Source of the DNA: Thermodesulfobacteriota bacterium
GTDB taxonomy: Bacteria; Desulfobacterota; BSN033; WVXP01; G020346125
NCBI GenBank assembly: GCA_030145085.1
Contig: JAQYWG010000007.1
Span: forward strand, 1-37,061
Reading direction: 5' to 3'
DNA length: 37,061 nucleotides
A program made the position numbers and the translations under genes. Numbering within the stretch: the first letter of the stretch is position 1; each line of letters begins with the position of its first letter. A model generated the notes under the pieces. It ran no database searches and was not told the DNA's origin. It was given only the letters and a program-made list of their open reading frames with translations. Shown here piece by piece: positions 23,697 to 32,931 of this stretch.

Positions 23697-24425
23697 ATGA
23701 TCGCAATAAATGGGAAAATGGAGAGGGATAGAGTGGAAGCGTTATCCGCACTGCAAAGGGAGATCTCCTACCAGTTCAATAACCCAGATCTGTTAGAGCT
23801 GGCATTGACCCACAGGTCTTACGCCAACGAAATGTCCGGGGGGACGTTTCGGGACAATGAAAGGCTTGAATTTCTGGGGGATTCCGTGCTCAATATTATC
23901 GTCAGCCACCTCCTCATGGAAAGGTTTCCCCATTGCCATGAGGGGGAGTTGACGAGGTTGCGGGCCTCCCTGGTCAATGAAAAATCCCTGGCCAGGATAT
24001 CGAAAAATATCGGCATCAACCAGTGCATACTCTTGGGAAAAGGGGAATCCCTCAGGGGGGGAAGGGAGAAAAGCTCCTTAATCTCCGATGCCTATGAAGC
24101 CCTTATCGGTGCCGTCTATCTCGACGGCGGTTTCGAGAAGGCCTTCGGAGTCGTTGAGAAGCAGTTTACCCCCCTGCTCGATCAAGGATTGACCGATGAC
24201 GGTGATTTTAAGACCAAGGTTCAGCAGATCTGTCAGAACCGGTTTGGATGCGCCCCTCGATATCGATCATCCGACGTGAAGGGGCCGGAGCACGATAAGA
24301 CCTTTGGGGCGGAGATCTACATCGACGGCCGACTCTATGGCTATGGTGTTGGCAAAAATAAGAAGGAAGCTCAGCAGAATGCGGCTCAGGAAGCCTTGAA
24401 GAGGATCTCCGGAGAACAACCATGA
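23697..24425 (+). CDS. rnc: Ribonuclease III
   Basis: RNase III cleaves double-stranded RNA in rRNA maturation and mRNA decay. It has 242 residues. The endonuclease domain has the signature DNERLEFLGDSVLN and the second metal-binding block SDAYEALIGAVYLDGG. A C-terminal dsRNA-binding domain at about 170-240 includes KTKVQQICQNRFG and the terminal helix KNKKEAQQNAAQEALKRI. The start at 23697 is the track choice; an in-frame ATG at 23718 is an equally possible start. Its stop overlaps the next gene (ATGA), a pairing suggesting co-regulation with the radical SAM protein. Confidence 0.96.
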   Translation: MIAINGKMERDRVEALSALQREISYQFNNPDLLELALTHRSYANEMSGGTFRDNERLEFLGDSVLNIIVSHLLMERFPHCHEGELTRLRASLVNEKSLARISKNIGINQCILLGKGESLRGGREKSSLISDAYEALIGAVYLDGGFEKAFGVVEKQFTPLLDQGLTDDGDFKTKVQQICQNRFGCAPRYRSSDVKGPEHDKTFGAEIYIDGRLYGYGVGKNKKEAQQNAAQEALKRISGEQP

Positions 24426-25501
24426 CAAAGGGTGGCAAGCCCTCTCAAAGGCCATTCATCATTCCTATCTTCGTTCCCCATATGGGGTGCCCACACCAAT
24501 GTGTGTTCTGCAACCAGACCTCTATAACCGGATCCAACGCCAATATGTCCCCAGGCTCCATCACCGAAAGGATCCATGATCAATTGAGCGCCCAGCGGGG
24601 AAAACCCATCCGGAGAGAAGTTGCCTTCTACGGGGGAAGCTTTACCGGAATCGAGAAAAAGGTGCAGATGCAACTCCTTTCGGCGGTCCAACCTTTTATC
24701 CGAAAGGGATTCATCCATACGGTGAGGGTATCTACCCGCCCGGATTACATCGACCCCCAGACCCTGGAACTCCTGAAGGGGTACGGGGTTAAAACCGTGG
24801 AGCTGGGTGTCCAATCGATGGTGGAAGAGGTCCTCCGATGCTCAAAGAGGGGTCATACAGCGGATGATGTCCTGAAGGCGGCGGAATTGCTCCATGATGG
24901 CGGTTTTGAGGTGGGAATCCAAATCATGGTCGGCCTTCCCTGGGATGATGCCCACCGATATGCCCACACAGTAGATCGAGTAATCGGACTAGACCCCCAT
25001 TTCGTGAGAATCTATCCCACGTTGGTCCTCAAGGGGACGCTTTTGGAAAAATGGTATCGTTCCGGTGGGTATACACCTCTCTCCGTGAAAGAGGCTGTTG
25101 ACCTCTGTAAGGGGGCCTTTCTGAAATTCTACAGGGCGGGGATTCCCGTTATTCGCCTTGGATTGCAATCCAGCCCGGAACTGGAAACGCAGGATTGTGT
25201 TGTTGCGGGCCCATACCATCCCGCCTTCGGCCATTTGGTGGAGTCCTCCCTCTTTTATGACATGGCCTCTTTTCTCATTGGGAGAAGCGGGCAATACCGA
25301 ATCCTTCGCGCCAGGATCTCGCCCTCCGATCTTTCCAACATCCGCGGCCAAAGAAACCGAAACCTTGATCAACTGAAGAGGAGGTTTGGCCTCAGGGACA
25401 TTCAAATCGAGGTCGATGAGAAACAGCCCAAGGGGAGCCTCATCCTCATAAACGGGACAAAGCTGGATGGGATGTCATACCGGACCCTCCCATTTTCATA
25501 G
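24422..25501 (+). CDS. Elp3-like radical SAM protein without acetyltransferase domain
   Basis: This is a 359-residue radical SAM protein. The [4Fe-4S] motif C-x3-C-x2-C is Cys23-27-30 in VPHMGCPHQCVFCNQTSI. The core continues with VAFYGGSFTGIE, the strand VSTRPDYIDPQTLELL, and VKTVELGVQSMVEEVLRCSKRGH, typical of the Elp3/HemN-like superfamily. The region after about residue 270 is only some 90 residues and shows no GNAT acetyltransferase signature, so it is not a complete Elp3. Members of this short group often sit next to rnc. The substrate is unknown; tRNA modification is a guess from the fold and from the neighbours mtaB and rnc. Confidence 0.87.
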   Translation: MTKGGKPSQRPFIIPIFVPHMGCPHQCVFCNQTSITGSNANMSPGSITERIHDQLSAQRGKPIRREVAFYGGSFTGIEKKVQMQLLSAVQPFIRKGFIHTVRVSTRPDYIDPQTLELLKGYGVKTVELGVQSMVEEVLRCSKRGHTADDVLKAAELLHDGGFEVGIQIMVGLPWDDAHRYAHTVDRVIGLDPHFVRIYPTLVLKGTLLEKWYRSGGYTPLSVKEAVDLCKGAFLKFYRAGIPVIRLGLQSSPELETQDCVVAGPYHPAFGHLVESSLFYDMASFLIGRSGQYRILRARISPSDLSNIRGQRNRNLDQLKRRFGLRDIQIEVDEKQPKGSLILINGTKLDGMSYRTLPFS

Positions 25502-25510
25502 GTCAACGGG

Positions 25511-26185
25511 ATGAAGTGGTTAAAAATCCATCGATACCTTCTGTTCACCACATGCGGGCTCCTTCTGATCTCCTCGTGCACCCTTAAAAGGGCCGAAATC
25601 CGCTACGAGGACCGAAGCGGCGTGGGAATGGTCCAACACGGAGTCGCCTCATGGTACGGGAAAAAATTCCATGGTAACCCCACGGCAAGCGGTGAAATCT
25701 ACGATATGTATCAATTGACCGCTGCCCATAAGACATTACCCCTGGGGACCTATGCCATGGTGACCAACTTGGAGAACAACAGATCCATCGAGGTTAAGAT
25801 AAACGACCGGGGCCCTTTCGTTAAGGGGAGGATTATCGACCTGTCCTATGCCGCGGCCAGGAGCATCGACATGGTGGAAAAGGGAACGGCCAGGGTGAAG
25901 GTAGTGGTCTTGAAACGAAGGTCCCTTATCGTGAAAAATGAGAGAGAGGGTTTCGGTAGGGGTTTTACGATTCAGGTAGGAGCTTTCTCCGATAAGGGCA
26001 ATGCGGTGAAAATGACCAAGGCCCTGGGCAAGGAAATCCGCGATGTCTACATATCCGTGTTCGAAACCCAGGAGACCCGCTATTACCGGGTGAGAGTTGG
26101 CCGCTTCAGCACCAGGGAGAGGGCCTACCGTCTGGCAGCAAAACTGGCCGACATGGGATATTCTGTCGTGATCGCCCCTCGGTAG
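25511..26185 (+). CDS. rlpA: RlpA-family septal lytic transglycosylase, DPBB plus SPOR
   Basis: RlpA is an outer-membrane lipoprotein that cleaves denuded peptidoglycan glycan strands at the division septum. It has 224 residues. The signal ends in lipobox ISSC (Cys23). The double-psi beta-barrel at about 44-138 includes GVASWYGKKFHGNPTASGE. The catalytic pair is preserved: His73 in TAAHKTLPLG and Asp99 in INDRGPF, with the same 26-residue spacing as in P. aeruginosa RlpA. A C-terminal SPOR domain at about 150-224 (FTIQVGAFSDKGNA, YYRVRVGRFSTRERA) binds denuded glycans. It lies 9 nt after the radical SAM gene and 18 nt before the peptide-transporter genes. Confidence 0.94.
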   Translation: MKWLKIHRYLLFTTCGLLLISSCTLKRAEIRYEDRSGVGMVQHGVASWYGKKFHGNPTASGEIYDMYQLTAAHKTLPLGTYAMVTNLENNRSIEVKINDRGPFVKGRIIDLSYAAARSIDMVEKGTARVKVVVLKRRSLIVKNEREGFGRGFTIQVGAFSDKGNAVKMTKALGKEIRDVYISVFETQETRYYRVRVGRFSTRERAYRLAAKLADMGYSVVIAPR

Positions 26186-26203
26186 AGAAAAGAGGACCAT
26201 ACC

Positions 26204-28324
26204 ATGCGTAGGATACTGATAGCTGTTCCAACGCTCTTCATCCTGTTTCTCCTGCAGTCCTATTTGTGGGTGCCGAGCTATGAGGAGCAGGGAGAGAACC
26301 CCGAGCGTCTGAACGAATTCATCGAGGGCTCTATCGGGGATGCCCAGATACTGAACCCGGTTCTCTCGGCTGACAGTGCCAGCAGTGGCATTGAGTCAAA
26401 GGTCTTCGAGGGCCTCATCGACCGGGACGAGGACTTACGTTTCAGGGGACGGCTGGCAACCCACTGGGAGATCTTCGAGGAGGCCTATTTCTACGTCAAT
26501 GATGAGGCCTGGATTCCCAAGGTGGGAAAAAAAGATGCCCAAGGAGTGGTAAAACTCCTCCGGGACGCCATCAAAGCCCGAATAAGAGAGAATGCCCCGC
26601 TTTTTAGATCACTGGGCAAAATCCAGAGGGTTGAGGCCCTTCCGGCGAGATCTTTTGAATTTTCGAAAAAGGATAAAAACGCCGAGGGTAAAAAGATTGC
26701 TGTGACGATTCGCGTGGCAGCCCCCCCAAGGATTCGTCTTATCCTCAAGGAGGTGGACCAGGAGCTTTTCGATCACCTCTCGGGACTCTTGGGAAGGGAA
26801 TACTTCTCCTCTTTTGATGGGGCGCGGTTCATTGACATCCTTCCTGAGACTTTCTCCTCTAAAAGATCTGCATACGCGCGGGAACTGCTTCCAGCCACAG
26901 AAAATAATCCCGTCATTGTGTTCCATTTGAGGCCCAACGTCCGATTCCACGATGGACATGTCTTTGACGCGGAAGATGTCAGGTTTACATACCAAGCCAT
27001 TATGAATCCCAAAAACCTCTCCCCTCGGATTGCGGATTACGAACCCGTCAAGGCGGTGGAGGTTCTCGATCCCCTGACAGTACGCGTTGTGTACAAGCGG
27101 CTTTATTCACCCGCTCTGGGTACCTGGGGCATGGGTATTCTGCCCGTTCATCTGCTGAATTCCAAAGCTCTCCGGCAAGAAGCAATGCATCGCGGCCTCG
27201 ATCCAGATAAATTCACCCTTCGGCAGAGTGAGTTCAACCGCCGCCCTCTCGGATGTGGCCCCTTCCTTTTTCGGGAGTGGAAGGCCGATCAGTACATCGT
27301 TCTTGAACGCTTTGAGGATTACTGGGAGGGTTCTCCCAACTATAAACGGTATACTTTTCGCATTGTCCCTGACCTCCTGACACAGGAGATGGAATTTTAT
27401 GCCGGGACAGTGGACGGTTATGGTGTTCAGCCCCATCAGGTTGAACGACTGAGTAAGGATCCTGCTTACCAGAGTTTTTCCGGTCTCTCCTTTGGGTACA
27501 CGTACATCGGCTATAACATGCGAAGGGAACCCTTTAAGGATCGTCGAGTCAGGAAAGCCTTGGGGATGGCCATCGATGTGGACAAGATTATTAAGTATGT
27601 GCTTTACGAGCAAGGGGAAAAAATCACCGGGCCTTTTGTCAAACAGACTGACTTCTACAATCACGCCATTGAGCCGCTTCCATATGATCCCGAGGGAGCC
27701 CTCAGGCTGTTGGCAGACGCTGGATGGAAAAAGGGGCCGAAGGGTTGGCTCCAGAAGAATGGGAAACGTCTCCAATTTACCCTGATCACCAACCAGGGCA
27801 ATAACCTTCGAAAGGCGATTTTATCCATTGCCCAGAACTCATGGAAACATATCGGTATCGACGTTCGGACCGACGTCCTGGAATGGGCGGTCTTCATCCA
27901 GGAGCGGGTAAATAAACTCGATTTTGATGCACTAATACTTGGGTGGTCCATGGGCATCGACCCGGACCTCTATCAGATCTGGCACTCGAGCCAGACCGGA
28001 CCCAATCAACTCAATTTTGTGGCCTTCCGGAATGAGGAGGCGGATGATCTCATCACCAAAATCCGTCAGGAATACGACCATGAACGGCAGGTGCAATACT
28101 GCCGTCGCCTCCATGAGATCATTGCCCAAGAACAGCCATACAGCTTCCTGTACGTCGGAAAATGGACTGCGATTCTGGATAAACGCATTGTCATTAAAGA
28201 GGTCGATCCCGAGGGGAAGCCACGATACAGCCGCATCCAGCCGACAAAGACGGGGAACTATACGTTCTATTTCAACAAGTGGATCAAACTCCCCGAGGTT
28301 CCCAGATTTGAGATGGAGGGATGA
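26204..28324 (+). CDS. Opp/Dpp-type ABC transporter substrate-binding protein, with N-terminal insertion
   Basis: This is a periplasmic solute-binding protein of the SBP_bac_5 family, for peptides or similar solutes. It has 706 residues, against about 500-600 usual. An N-terminal hydrophobic helix (ILIAVPTLFILFLLQSYLW) serves as uncleaved anchor or signal; there is no lipobox Cys. The family start is visible as IGDAQILNPVLSADSASSGI and GLIDRDEDLRFRGRLATHWE. About 150 residues (roughly 90-235) of extra, charged sequence then intervene before the normal continuation, VIVFHLRPNVRFHDGHVFDAEDVRFTYQAI. Later blocks are NRRPLGCGPFLF, YTYIGYNMRREPFKDRRVRKAL and GWSMGIDPDLYQIWHSSQ. It is the first of a five-gene transporter operon. 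The substrate is not predictable. Confidence 0.92.
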   Translation: MRRILIAVPTLFILFLLQSYLWVPSYEEQGENPERLNEFIEGSIGDAQILNPVLSADSASSGIESKVFEGLIDRDEDLRFRGRLATHWEIFEEAYFYVNDEAWIPKVGKKDAQGVVKLLRDAIKARIRENAPLFRSLGKIQRVEALPARSFEFSKKDKNAEGKKIAVTIRVAAPPRIRLILKEVDQELFDHLSGLLGREYFSSFDGARFIDILPETFSSKRSAYARELLPATENNPVIVFHLRPNVRFHDGHVFDAEDVRFTYQAIMNPKNLSPRIADYEPVKAVEVLDPLTVRVVYKRLYSPALGTWGMGILPVHLLNSKALRQEAMHRGLDPDKFTLRQSEFNRRPLGCGPFLFREWKADQYIVLERFEDYWEGSPNYKRYTFRIVPDLLTQEMEFYAGTVDGYGVQPHQVERLSKDPAYQSFSGLSFGYTYIGYNMRREPFKDRRVRKALGMAIDVDKIIKYVLYEQGEKITGPFVKQTDFYNHAIEPLPYDPEGALRLLADAGWKKGPKGWLQKNGKRLQFTLITNQGNNLRKAILSIAQNSWKHIGIDVRTDVLEWAVFIQERVNKLDFDALILGWSMGIDPDLYQIWHSSQTGPNQLNFVAFRNEEADDLITKIRQEYDHERQVQYCRRLHEIIAQEQPYSFLYVGKWTAILDKRIVIKEVDPEGKPRYSRIQPTKTGNYTFYFNKWIKLPEVPRFEMEG

Positions 28325-28327
28325 GGA

Positions 28328-29284
28328 ATGTTGGCCTTTATCGGGAGAAGCGCCATCCAGAAAATCATTACCCTCTTTTTCGTCTCCATAATCTCCTTTC
28401 TCATTGTTCACCTGGCCCCTGGGGAGCCGAGCCAGATCGACCCCCTTAACCCAAAGTTCACCCAAGAGGTTTTGGAGCGGTTCCGCAAGGAATTCCACCT
28501 GGATAAACCCCTTCATATTCAATACCTCTATTATTACCGGGATCTCTTAACCGGTAAAAGCGTTTCCTGGAAAGACAACAGGCCTGTTCTGAAGAAGATC
28601 TACGAGCGGTTTAAAAACAGCCTTTGGCTTTTCATACTTGGAACGCTCATCACCTGGACGCTATCCTTTCCCGTAGGGATTCATGCCGCCATCAGACGGG
28701 GGGGTCTCTATGACCGGAGCACCACCTTTCTGGCTTACCTCCTCATATCCATTCCCGGGTTCTTCTTCGCATACATGCTGATCATCTTTGTGGTGACCCA
28801 CTTTCACGTGCCGGTCATCGGGATGGAGACCTTCGGCATCTCTTCGACGGGATGGCACTGGTTCATGGACCGGATGTGGCATCTGCTTCTTCCCTCGATT
28901 CTCGGTGCAGCTGGTGGCATTGCCGTCCTCTCCCGCTATGTGCGCAATCAGATGCTCGAGGTGGAGAGCCAGGACTATGTCCGAACAGCGAAGGCAAAGG
29001 GGCTCTCACCCGACAAGGTTCACTACAAGCATGCCCTCAGGAATGCCCTATTGCCCTTCGTAACCATGTTCGGTCTCATTCTTCCCGGACTCATCGGGGG
29101 ATCCGTTATTATTGAGTCAATTTTCTCCTGGCCAGGAATGGGGCGAATGGCTTATGAGGCCATTCTGGCCCGCAACTATCCCGTGATTCTCGCGGTTAAC
29201 TTCATATCGGCCATACTTGTATTGGTTGGGACGTTTATTTCGGATCTTCTCTACATGGTTGTCGATCCGAGGATTCGGTTATGA
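28328..29284 (+). CDS. Opp/Dpp-type ABC transporter permease (OppB/DppB-like)
   Basis: This is the first inner-membrane permease of the peptide-type importer. It has 318 residues. The N-terminal helix IQKIITLFFVSIISFLIVHLAPGEP matches the OppB/DppB start. The EAA coupling loop is YVRTAKAKGLSPDKVHYKHALRNALLP. The C-terminal part has GLIGGSVIIESIFSWPGMGRM and a terminal helix ending in VVDPRIRL, all family hallmarks. Its start lies 3 nt after the binding-protein stop, and its stop overlaps the next permease (ATGA). Confidence 0.95.
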   Translation: MLAFIGRSAIQKIITLFFVSIISFLIVHLAPGEPSQIDPLNPKFTQEVLERFRKEFHLDKPLHIQYLYYYRDLLTGKSVSWKDNRPVLKKIYERFKNSLWLFILGTLITWTLSFPVGIHAAIRRGGLYDRSTTFLAYLLISIPGFFFAYMLIIFVVTHFHVPVIGMETFGISSTGWHWFMDRMWHLLLPSILGAAGGIAVLSRYVRNQMLEVESQDYVRTAKAKGLSPDKVHYKHALRNALLPFVTMFGLILPGLIGGSVIIESIFSWPGMGRMAYEAILARNYPVILAVNFISAILVLVGTFISDLLYMVVDPRIRL

Positions 29285-30453
29285 TTGTTATGAATCAGAA
29301 TAGCAAGCCTTCCCCTGCAGAAGGCGGAGTCTTAGAGGCACCAAAAAGAACGTTATTTCAAGAGAACTGGAACCTCTTCAGGAAGAATCGCCTAGCCATG
29401 GCGGGGTTGGTGGTTTTTGTCATCTTTTTTATCATTGCAGTGGGAGGATTCTTCTTGACCTACGGAAGAAGTCCCGTCTTTGATCCAGCGCTGGTAAGAC
29501 TTCAGGAAAAACTCCGCCCACCCTTGTCCAAACCCAACCTGGAGACCCTCAAGCCTGAGGAATTGCCGAGGCTCGGGATCTATCTCTTCGGCACCGACGA
29601 CCTGGGAAGGGATGTCTTTTCCCGGATGCTTCAAGGGGCATGGGTTTCCCTGACCGTGGGATTTGTTGCCGTTGGGATTGCTGTGATTATCGGGATAATT
29701 CTCGGGGGAATCGCGGGATATTACGGCAGTGGCCAGATTAGTCTCGGCCACCTTCTCGCCTCCGTCCTTGTGGGCGGGGGAATCATCGGGATTCTCCTGG
29801 GAGAAACAGCAGTTGGGGTCCTTTTGGTTCTTCTCGGTGCCGCGGTTGCTGCCGTCCTCATCCGAATGGGGAATTCAAAGGGGAAGGGACCAATTCCCAT
29901 GGGTTTTTCGGTGCTCTTTTTTAACCTTTTTTCGGTTGATGTCCTCATCACTGGCTTGATTGATATCATGCTCTGTTTTCCCGTCTTCTTTCTGATCCTC
30001 ACGGTAGTGGCCCTGATTCCATCCAAAATACACTACATCATGATCGTCATCGGACTTACGAGCTGGATGGGATCAGCACGATTCATAAGGGCGGAGTTTC
30101 TCTCCCTGCGGGAGCTGGACTTTGTAACCGCAGCCAAGGCCCTTGGCGTGTCCGACTGGAGGATTATCTTCAGACACATGGTTCCCAATGCCATGTCTCC
30201 AGTTCTGGTCTCGGCGACCATCGGCATTGCAAGTGCTATTCTGATAGAGGCGGGGTTGAGTTTCCTGGGGTTTGGCGACGCCTCCTATGCCACGTGGGGA
30301 AATATCCTTTCAAGCGGAAAGGATTTTCTCTTCGACGCCCCCTGGTTGACCTTTGTGCCGGGATTCGCCGTTCTCACTGTGGTGCTGGCGTTTAACCTCT
30401 TTGGCGAGGGATTGCGGGATGTCCTCAACCCAAAACTGAAAGAACGGCACTAA
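29281..30453 (+). CDS. Opp/Dpp-type ABC transporter permease (OppC/DppC-like) with extra membrane segment
   Basis: This is the second permease of the importer. It has 390 residues, against about 280-320 usual. The N-terminal helix AGLVVFVIFFIIAVGGFFL, the FGTDDLGRDVFSRMLQGAWVSL motif, and the EAA loop DFVTAAKALGVSDWRIIFRHMVPN are normal for the OppC family. Between GYYG (146-149) and DVLITGLIDIMLCFP (from 220) there are about 65 extra residues. They include hydrophobic stretches LLASVLVGGGIIGILLG and VGVLLVLLGAAVAAVLI, likely one or two additional helices. The usual link here is only a few residues long. The insertion is in frame and without stops, so the gene looks intact. The long loop between helix 1 and the FGTDD motif is also rather large. 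Confidence 0.93.
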   Translation: MIVMNQNSKPSPAEGGVLEAPKRTLFQENWNLFRKNRLAMAGLVVFVIFFIIAVGGFFLTYGRSPVFDPALVRLQEKLRPPLSKPNLETLKPEELPRLGIYLFGTDDLGRDVFSRMLQGAWVSLTVGFVAVGIAVIIGIILGGIAGYYGSGQISLGHLLASVLVGGGIIGILLGETAVGVLLVLLGAAVAAVLIRMGNSKGKGPIPMGFSVLFFNLFSVDVLITGLIDIMLCFPVFFLILTVVALIPSKIHYIMIVIGLTSWMGSARFIRAEFLSLRELDFVTAAKALGVSDWRIIFRHMVPNAMSPVLVSATIGIASAILIEAGLSFLGFGDASYATWGNILSSGKDFLFDAPWLTFVPGFAVLTVVLAFNLFGEGLRDVLNPKLKERH

Positions 30454-30483
30454 ACTCACGACGTCGGAGTCTAGGACGCTTTC

Positions 30484-31461
30484 ATGCTGCTCTCTGTTGA
30501 GAATCTAAAGGTCTTTTTCCACAGCGATGGGGCGGTCTCCAGAGCCGTAGACGGCGTGAGCTACGAGATCAGGAAGGGGGAGACGGTTTGCTTGGTCGGG
30601 GAGTCCGGTTGTGGCAAGACCGTATCAGTCCTCGCAATCCTCGGGCTGATTCCACAACCTCCCGGAGAGATCTCGGGGGGGAAGATCTTTTTCAAGGGAA
30701 AAAACCTCCTGGACCTCGATGAAGAAGAGTTCCAAAAGATTCGGGGAAAAGAGATCTCCATGATCTTTCAGGAACCCATGACCTCCCTTAACCCGGTCTT
30801 CACCATCGGAGATCAGATCGAGGAGGCGATCACCACCCATGATACCGTGGAGGGTGCCGAGGCACACCGGAGGACAATTGAACTCCTGGCCGATGTGGGA
30901 ATCGCGTCTCCAGAGGAACGTACGAAGGACTATCCTCATAACCTCAGCGGGGGACAGCGACAGCGCGTCATGATTGCCATGGCCCTCGCCTGCAAGCCTG
31001 ACCTCGTTATTGCCGATGAACCCACGACGGCCCTTGATGTCACCATTCAAGACCAAATACTCCATCTCTTCAGAGAGCTCAAGGAAAAGAGGCATATGGC
31101 CCTTCTGTATATCACTCACAACCTGGGCGTGGTAGCCGAAATTGCGGACCGGATCTATGTCATGTATGCCGGTATTATTGCAGAAGTCGGCAGTGTGGAG
31201 CAGATCTTCCGAAATCCCCACCATCCCTACACCATGGGACTACTGGCTTCCCTTCCGAGCCGGGCGAAGAAAGGGCAATCCCTTTATTCCATACCGGGGG
31301 CCGTTCCAGACCCCGCCTATAAACCCCAGGGGTGTCCCTTCAATCCCCGTTGTCCTCATGTACAGGAGAGCTGTCGGAGGACGTTTCCTGAGATGTGTGA
31401 TTTTGAAGATCACCATTTTGCGCGGTGTCCGATTATCTTTCAACAGAGGAAAGGAAGTTGA
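30484..31461 (+). CDS. Opp/Dpp-type ABC transporter ATPase (OppD/DppD-like)
   Basis: This is the first cytoplasmic ATPase of the importer. It has 325 residues. Walker A is [19 protein letters not shown], the Q-loop region [16 protein letters not shown], the signature [15 protein letters not shown], Walker [21 protein letters not shown], and the H-loop LYITHN. The C-terminal oligopeptide-transporter extension carries the Cys-rich [17 protein letters not shown], typical of the OppD/F and DppD/F branch. It starts 30 nt after the permease and its stop overlaps the following ATPase start. Confidence 0.96.
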   Translation: MLLSVENLKVFFHSDGAVSRAVDGVSYEIRKGETVCLVGESGCGKTVSVLAILGLIPQPPGEISGGKIFFKGKNLLDLDEEEFQKIRGKEISMIFQEPMTSLNPVFTIGDQIEEAITTHDTVEGAEAHRRTIELLADVGIASPEERTKDYPHNLSGGQRQRVMIAMALACKPDLVIADEPTTALDVTIQDQILHLFRELKEKRHMALLYITHNLGVVAEIADRIYVMYAGIIAEVGSVEQIFRNPHHPYTMGLLASLPSRAKKGQSLYSIPGAVPDPAYKPQGCPFNPRCPHVQESCRRTFPEMCDFEDHHFARCPIIFQQRKGS

Positions 31462-32486
31462 CAGATCAAGGTAAGGTTGTAGATAAGAGCAAGGTAATGG
31501 CTGATCAAGGGACTGATCATAGCGTGCTTTTGGTGAAGGGTTTGAAGAAATATTTCCCCGTGCGGAGGGGGTTTCTCCAGAAGGTCATCGGCTGGATCAA
31601 GGCCGTGGATGGGGTGGACCTGGAAATCGGTCAGGGAAAGACCCTGGGGCTTGTGGGCGAGAGCGGCTGCGGGAAGACGACCGTTGGGCAGCTGATACTG
31701 AGGCTTATCGAGGCCGATGCAGGACAAATTGTGTTTCGGGACCAGGACATTACCGCATTCCCTCCGGAGGAGATGAAACCCCTGAGAAAGGAGATGCAGA
31801 TTATCTTTCAGGACCCTTTTGGTTCCCTCAATCCCAGGATGACGGTCGGCCAGTCCATCGAGGAAGGGCTGCGAACTCTTGACGAAGGAGGCAGGCCCTG
31901 GCGAAGAAAACGGATCAGGGAGCTTTTGGAAATGGTTGGGATGCCGCCGAATGTGGATGACCGGTATCCGCACGAATTTAGCGGGGGGCAGCGGCAGCGA
32001 ATCGGAATCGCCCGGGCCCTGAGTGTTGAGCCATCCCTCATCATCTGTGACGAACCTGTTTCGGCCCTGGATGTCTCCATCCAGGCCCAAATCATCAACC
32101 TTCTAGAAGACTTACAGGCCAAATTGGGACTCAGTTACCTCTTCATCGCCCATGACCTTAACGTCGTCGAATATATCAGCGATGCGGTGGCCGTCATGTA
32201 TTTGGGCCAGCTCATGGCGTATGGGCCTGCGGAACTCATATACGACCAACCCCTCCATCCCTACACCCGGGCTCTCCTTTCAGCCGTTCCCGTTCCCGAG
32301 CCTGGAAGGTCCCGGGAATGGGAGCCGCTTGGAGGTGATGTTCCCAGCCCCTTCAATCCCCCTCCCGGCTGCAAGTTCCAGGGTCGCTGTCCCCTGGTGG
32401 AAGATCGTTGCCGGAGAGAGGAGATACAGTTCTATCCCGTCGAAGACGGCCGAAGAGTTCGCTGTTGGAAGGTCCTGGGGAAGTAA
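31458..32486 (+). CDS. Opp/Dpp-type ABC transporter ATPase (OppF/DppF-like)
   Basis: This is the second ATPase, pairing with the OppD-like subunit. I prefer the TTG at 31458 (342 residues): it overlaps the upstream stop as TTGA and has GAGGA 7 nt upstream. The track instead uses a GTG at 31425. The protein begins the ATPase domain with LLVKGLKKYFPVRRGFLQ. Walker A is [19 protein letters not shown], the Q-loop region IIFQDPFGSLNPRMTVGQ, the signature FSGGQRQRIGIARALS, and Walker B LIICDEPVSALDVSIQAQI. The C-terminal Cys-rich tail is PPGCKFQGRCPLVEDRCRRE. It ends the transporter operon; the next 627 bp is largely non-coding. Confidence 0.95.
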   Translation: MTDQGKVVDKSKVMADQGTDHSVLLVKGLKKYFPVRRGFLQKVIGWIKAVDGVDLEIGQGKTLGLVGESGCGKTTVGQLILRLIEADAGQIVFRDQDITAFPPEEMKPLRKEMQIIFQDPFGSLNPRMTVGQSIEEGLRTLDEGGRPWRRKRIRELLEMVGMPPNVDDRYPHEFSGGQRQRIGIARALSVEPSLIICDEPVSALDVSIQAQIINLLEDLQAKLGLSYLFIAHDLNVVEYISDAVAVMYLGQLMAYGPAELIYDQPLHPYTRALLSAVPVPEPGRSREWEPLGGDVPSPFNPPPGCKFQGRCPLVEDRCRREEIQFYPVEDGRRVRCWKVLGK

Positions 32487-32706
32487 AGGTCTTGTCAAGT
32501 TCAGTGGCAACGTGACATCAAGGCCTACGGTTATAAGGTGAACCTCGGTTGCCCCCTTTCAAAGAAATTGATCAGAAATGATCCAAACAAAATTCTTGAC
32601 GATCCCATTAATCGACAATACGCTTTAATCAAGTGTTACTAAGGGGAGCATAATATTGTTTGCATTTTACGTTTAGAATGTCTGCTAGTTGAGCCACCTA
32701 GCGCCA

Positions 32707-32931
32707 CTATCTAATGTAAACTATTTGATGCTCTCCGTAGTAACTGTATTGTACTGGAATTTCATCGATCAATAATCGATATTTGTGACCGGTTGTCTCT
32801 TTATGATCTTTATGAGAGAACCACAAGCACGCCTTAGCTAAACTGACCGGACCAGCCATCACTGGATTATCTTCAACATCCCTCAGTACGGCTAATAAAT
32901 CACTGTCTTCTGGGATAATAAACAAAGCCAT
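32707..32931 (-). CDS. Small hypothetical ORF in AT-rich gap
   Basis: A 74-residue minus-strand ORF starts at the ATG at 32931 (the track extends one codon to a TTG). It reads MALFIIPEDSDLLAVLRDVE near the start and YRLLIDEIPVQYSYY near the end. It has no membrane helix or signal peptide, and I recognise no family. Its base composition is lower in GC than the genes around it. An alternative short frame upstream has a better Shine-Dalgarno but stops after 19 codons. Against it: weak ribosome binding site and isolated position. It may be a fragment of a transferred gene. Confidence 0.3.
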   Translation of the reverse strand: MALFIIPEDSDLLAVLRDVEDNPVMAGPVSLAKACLWFSHKDHKETTGHKYRLLIDEIPVQYSYYGEHQIVYIR

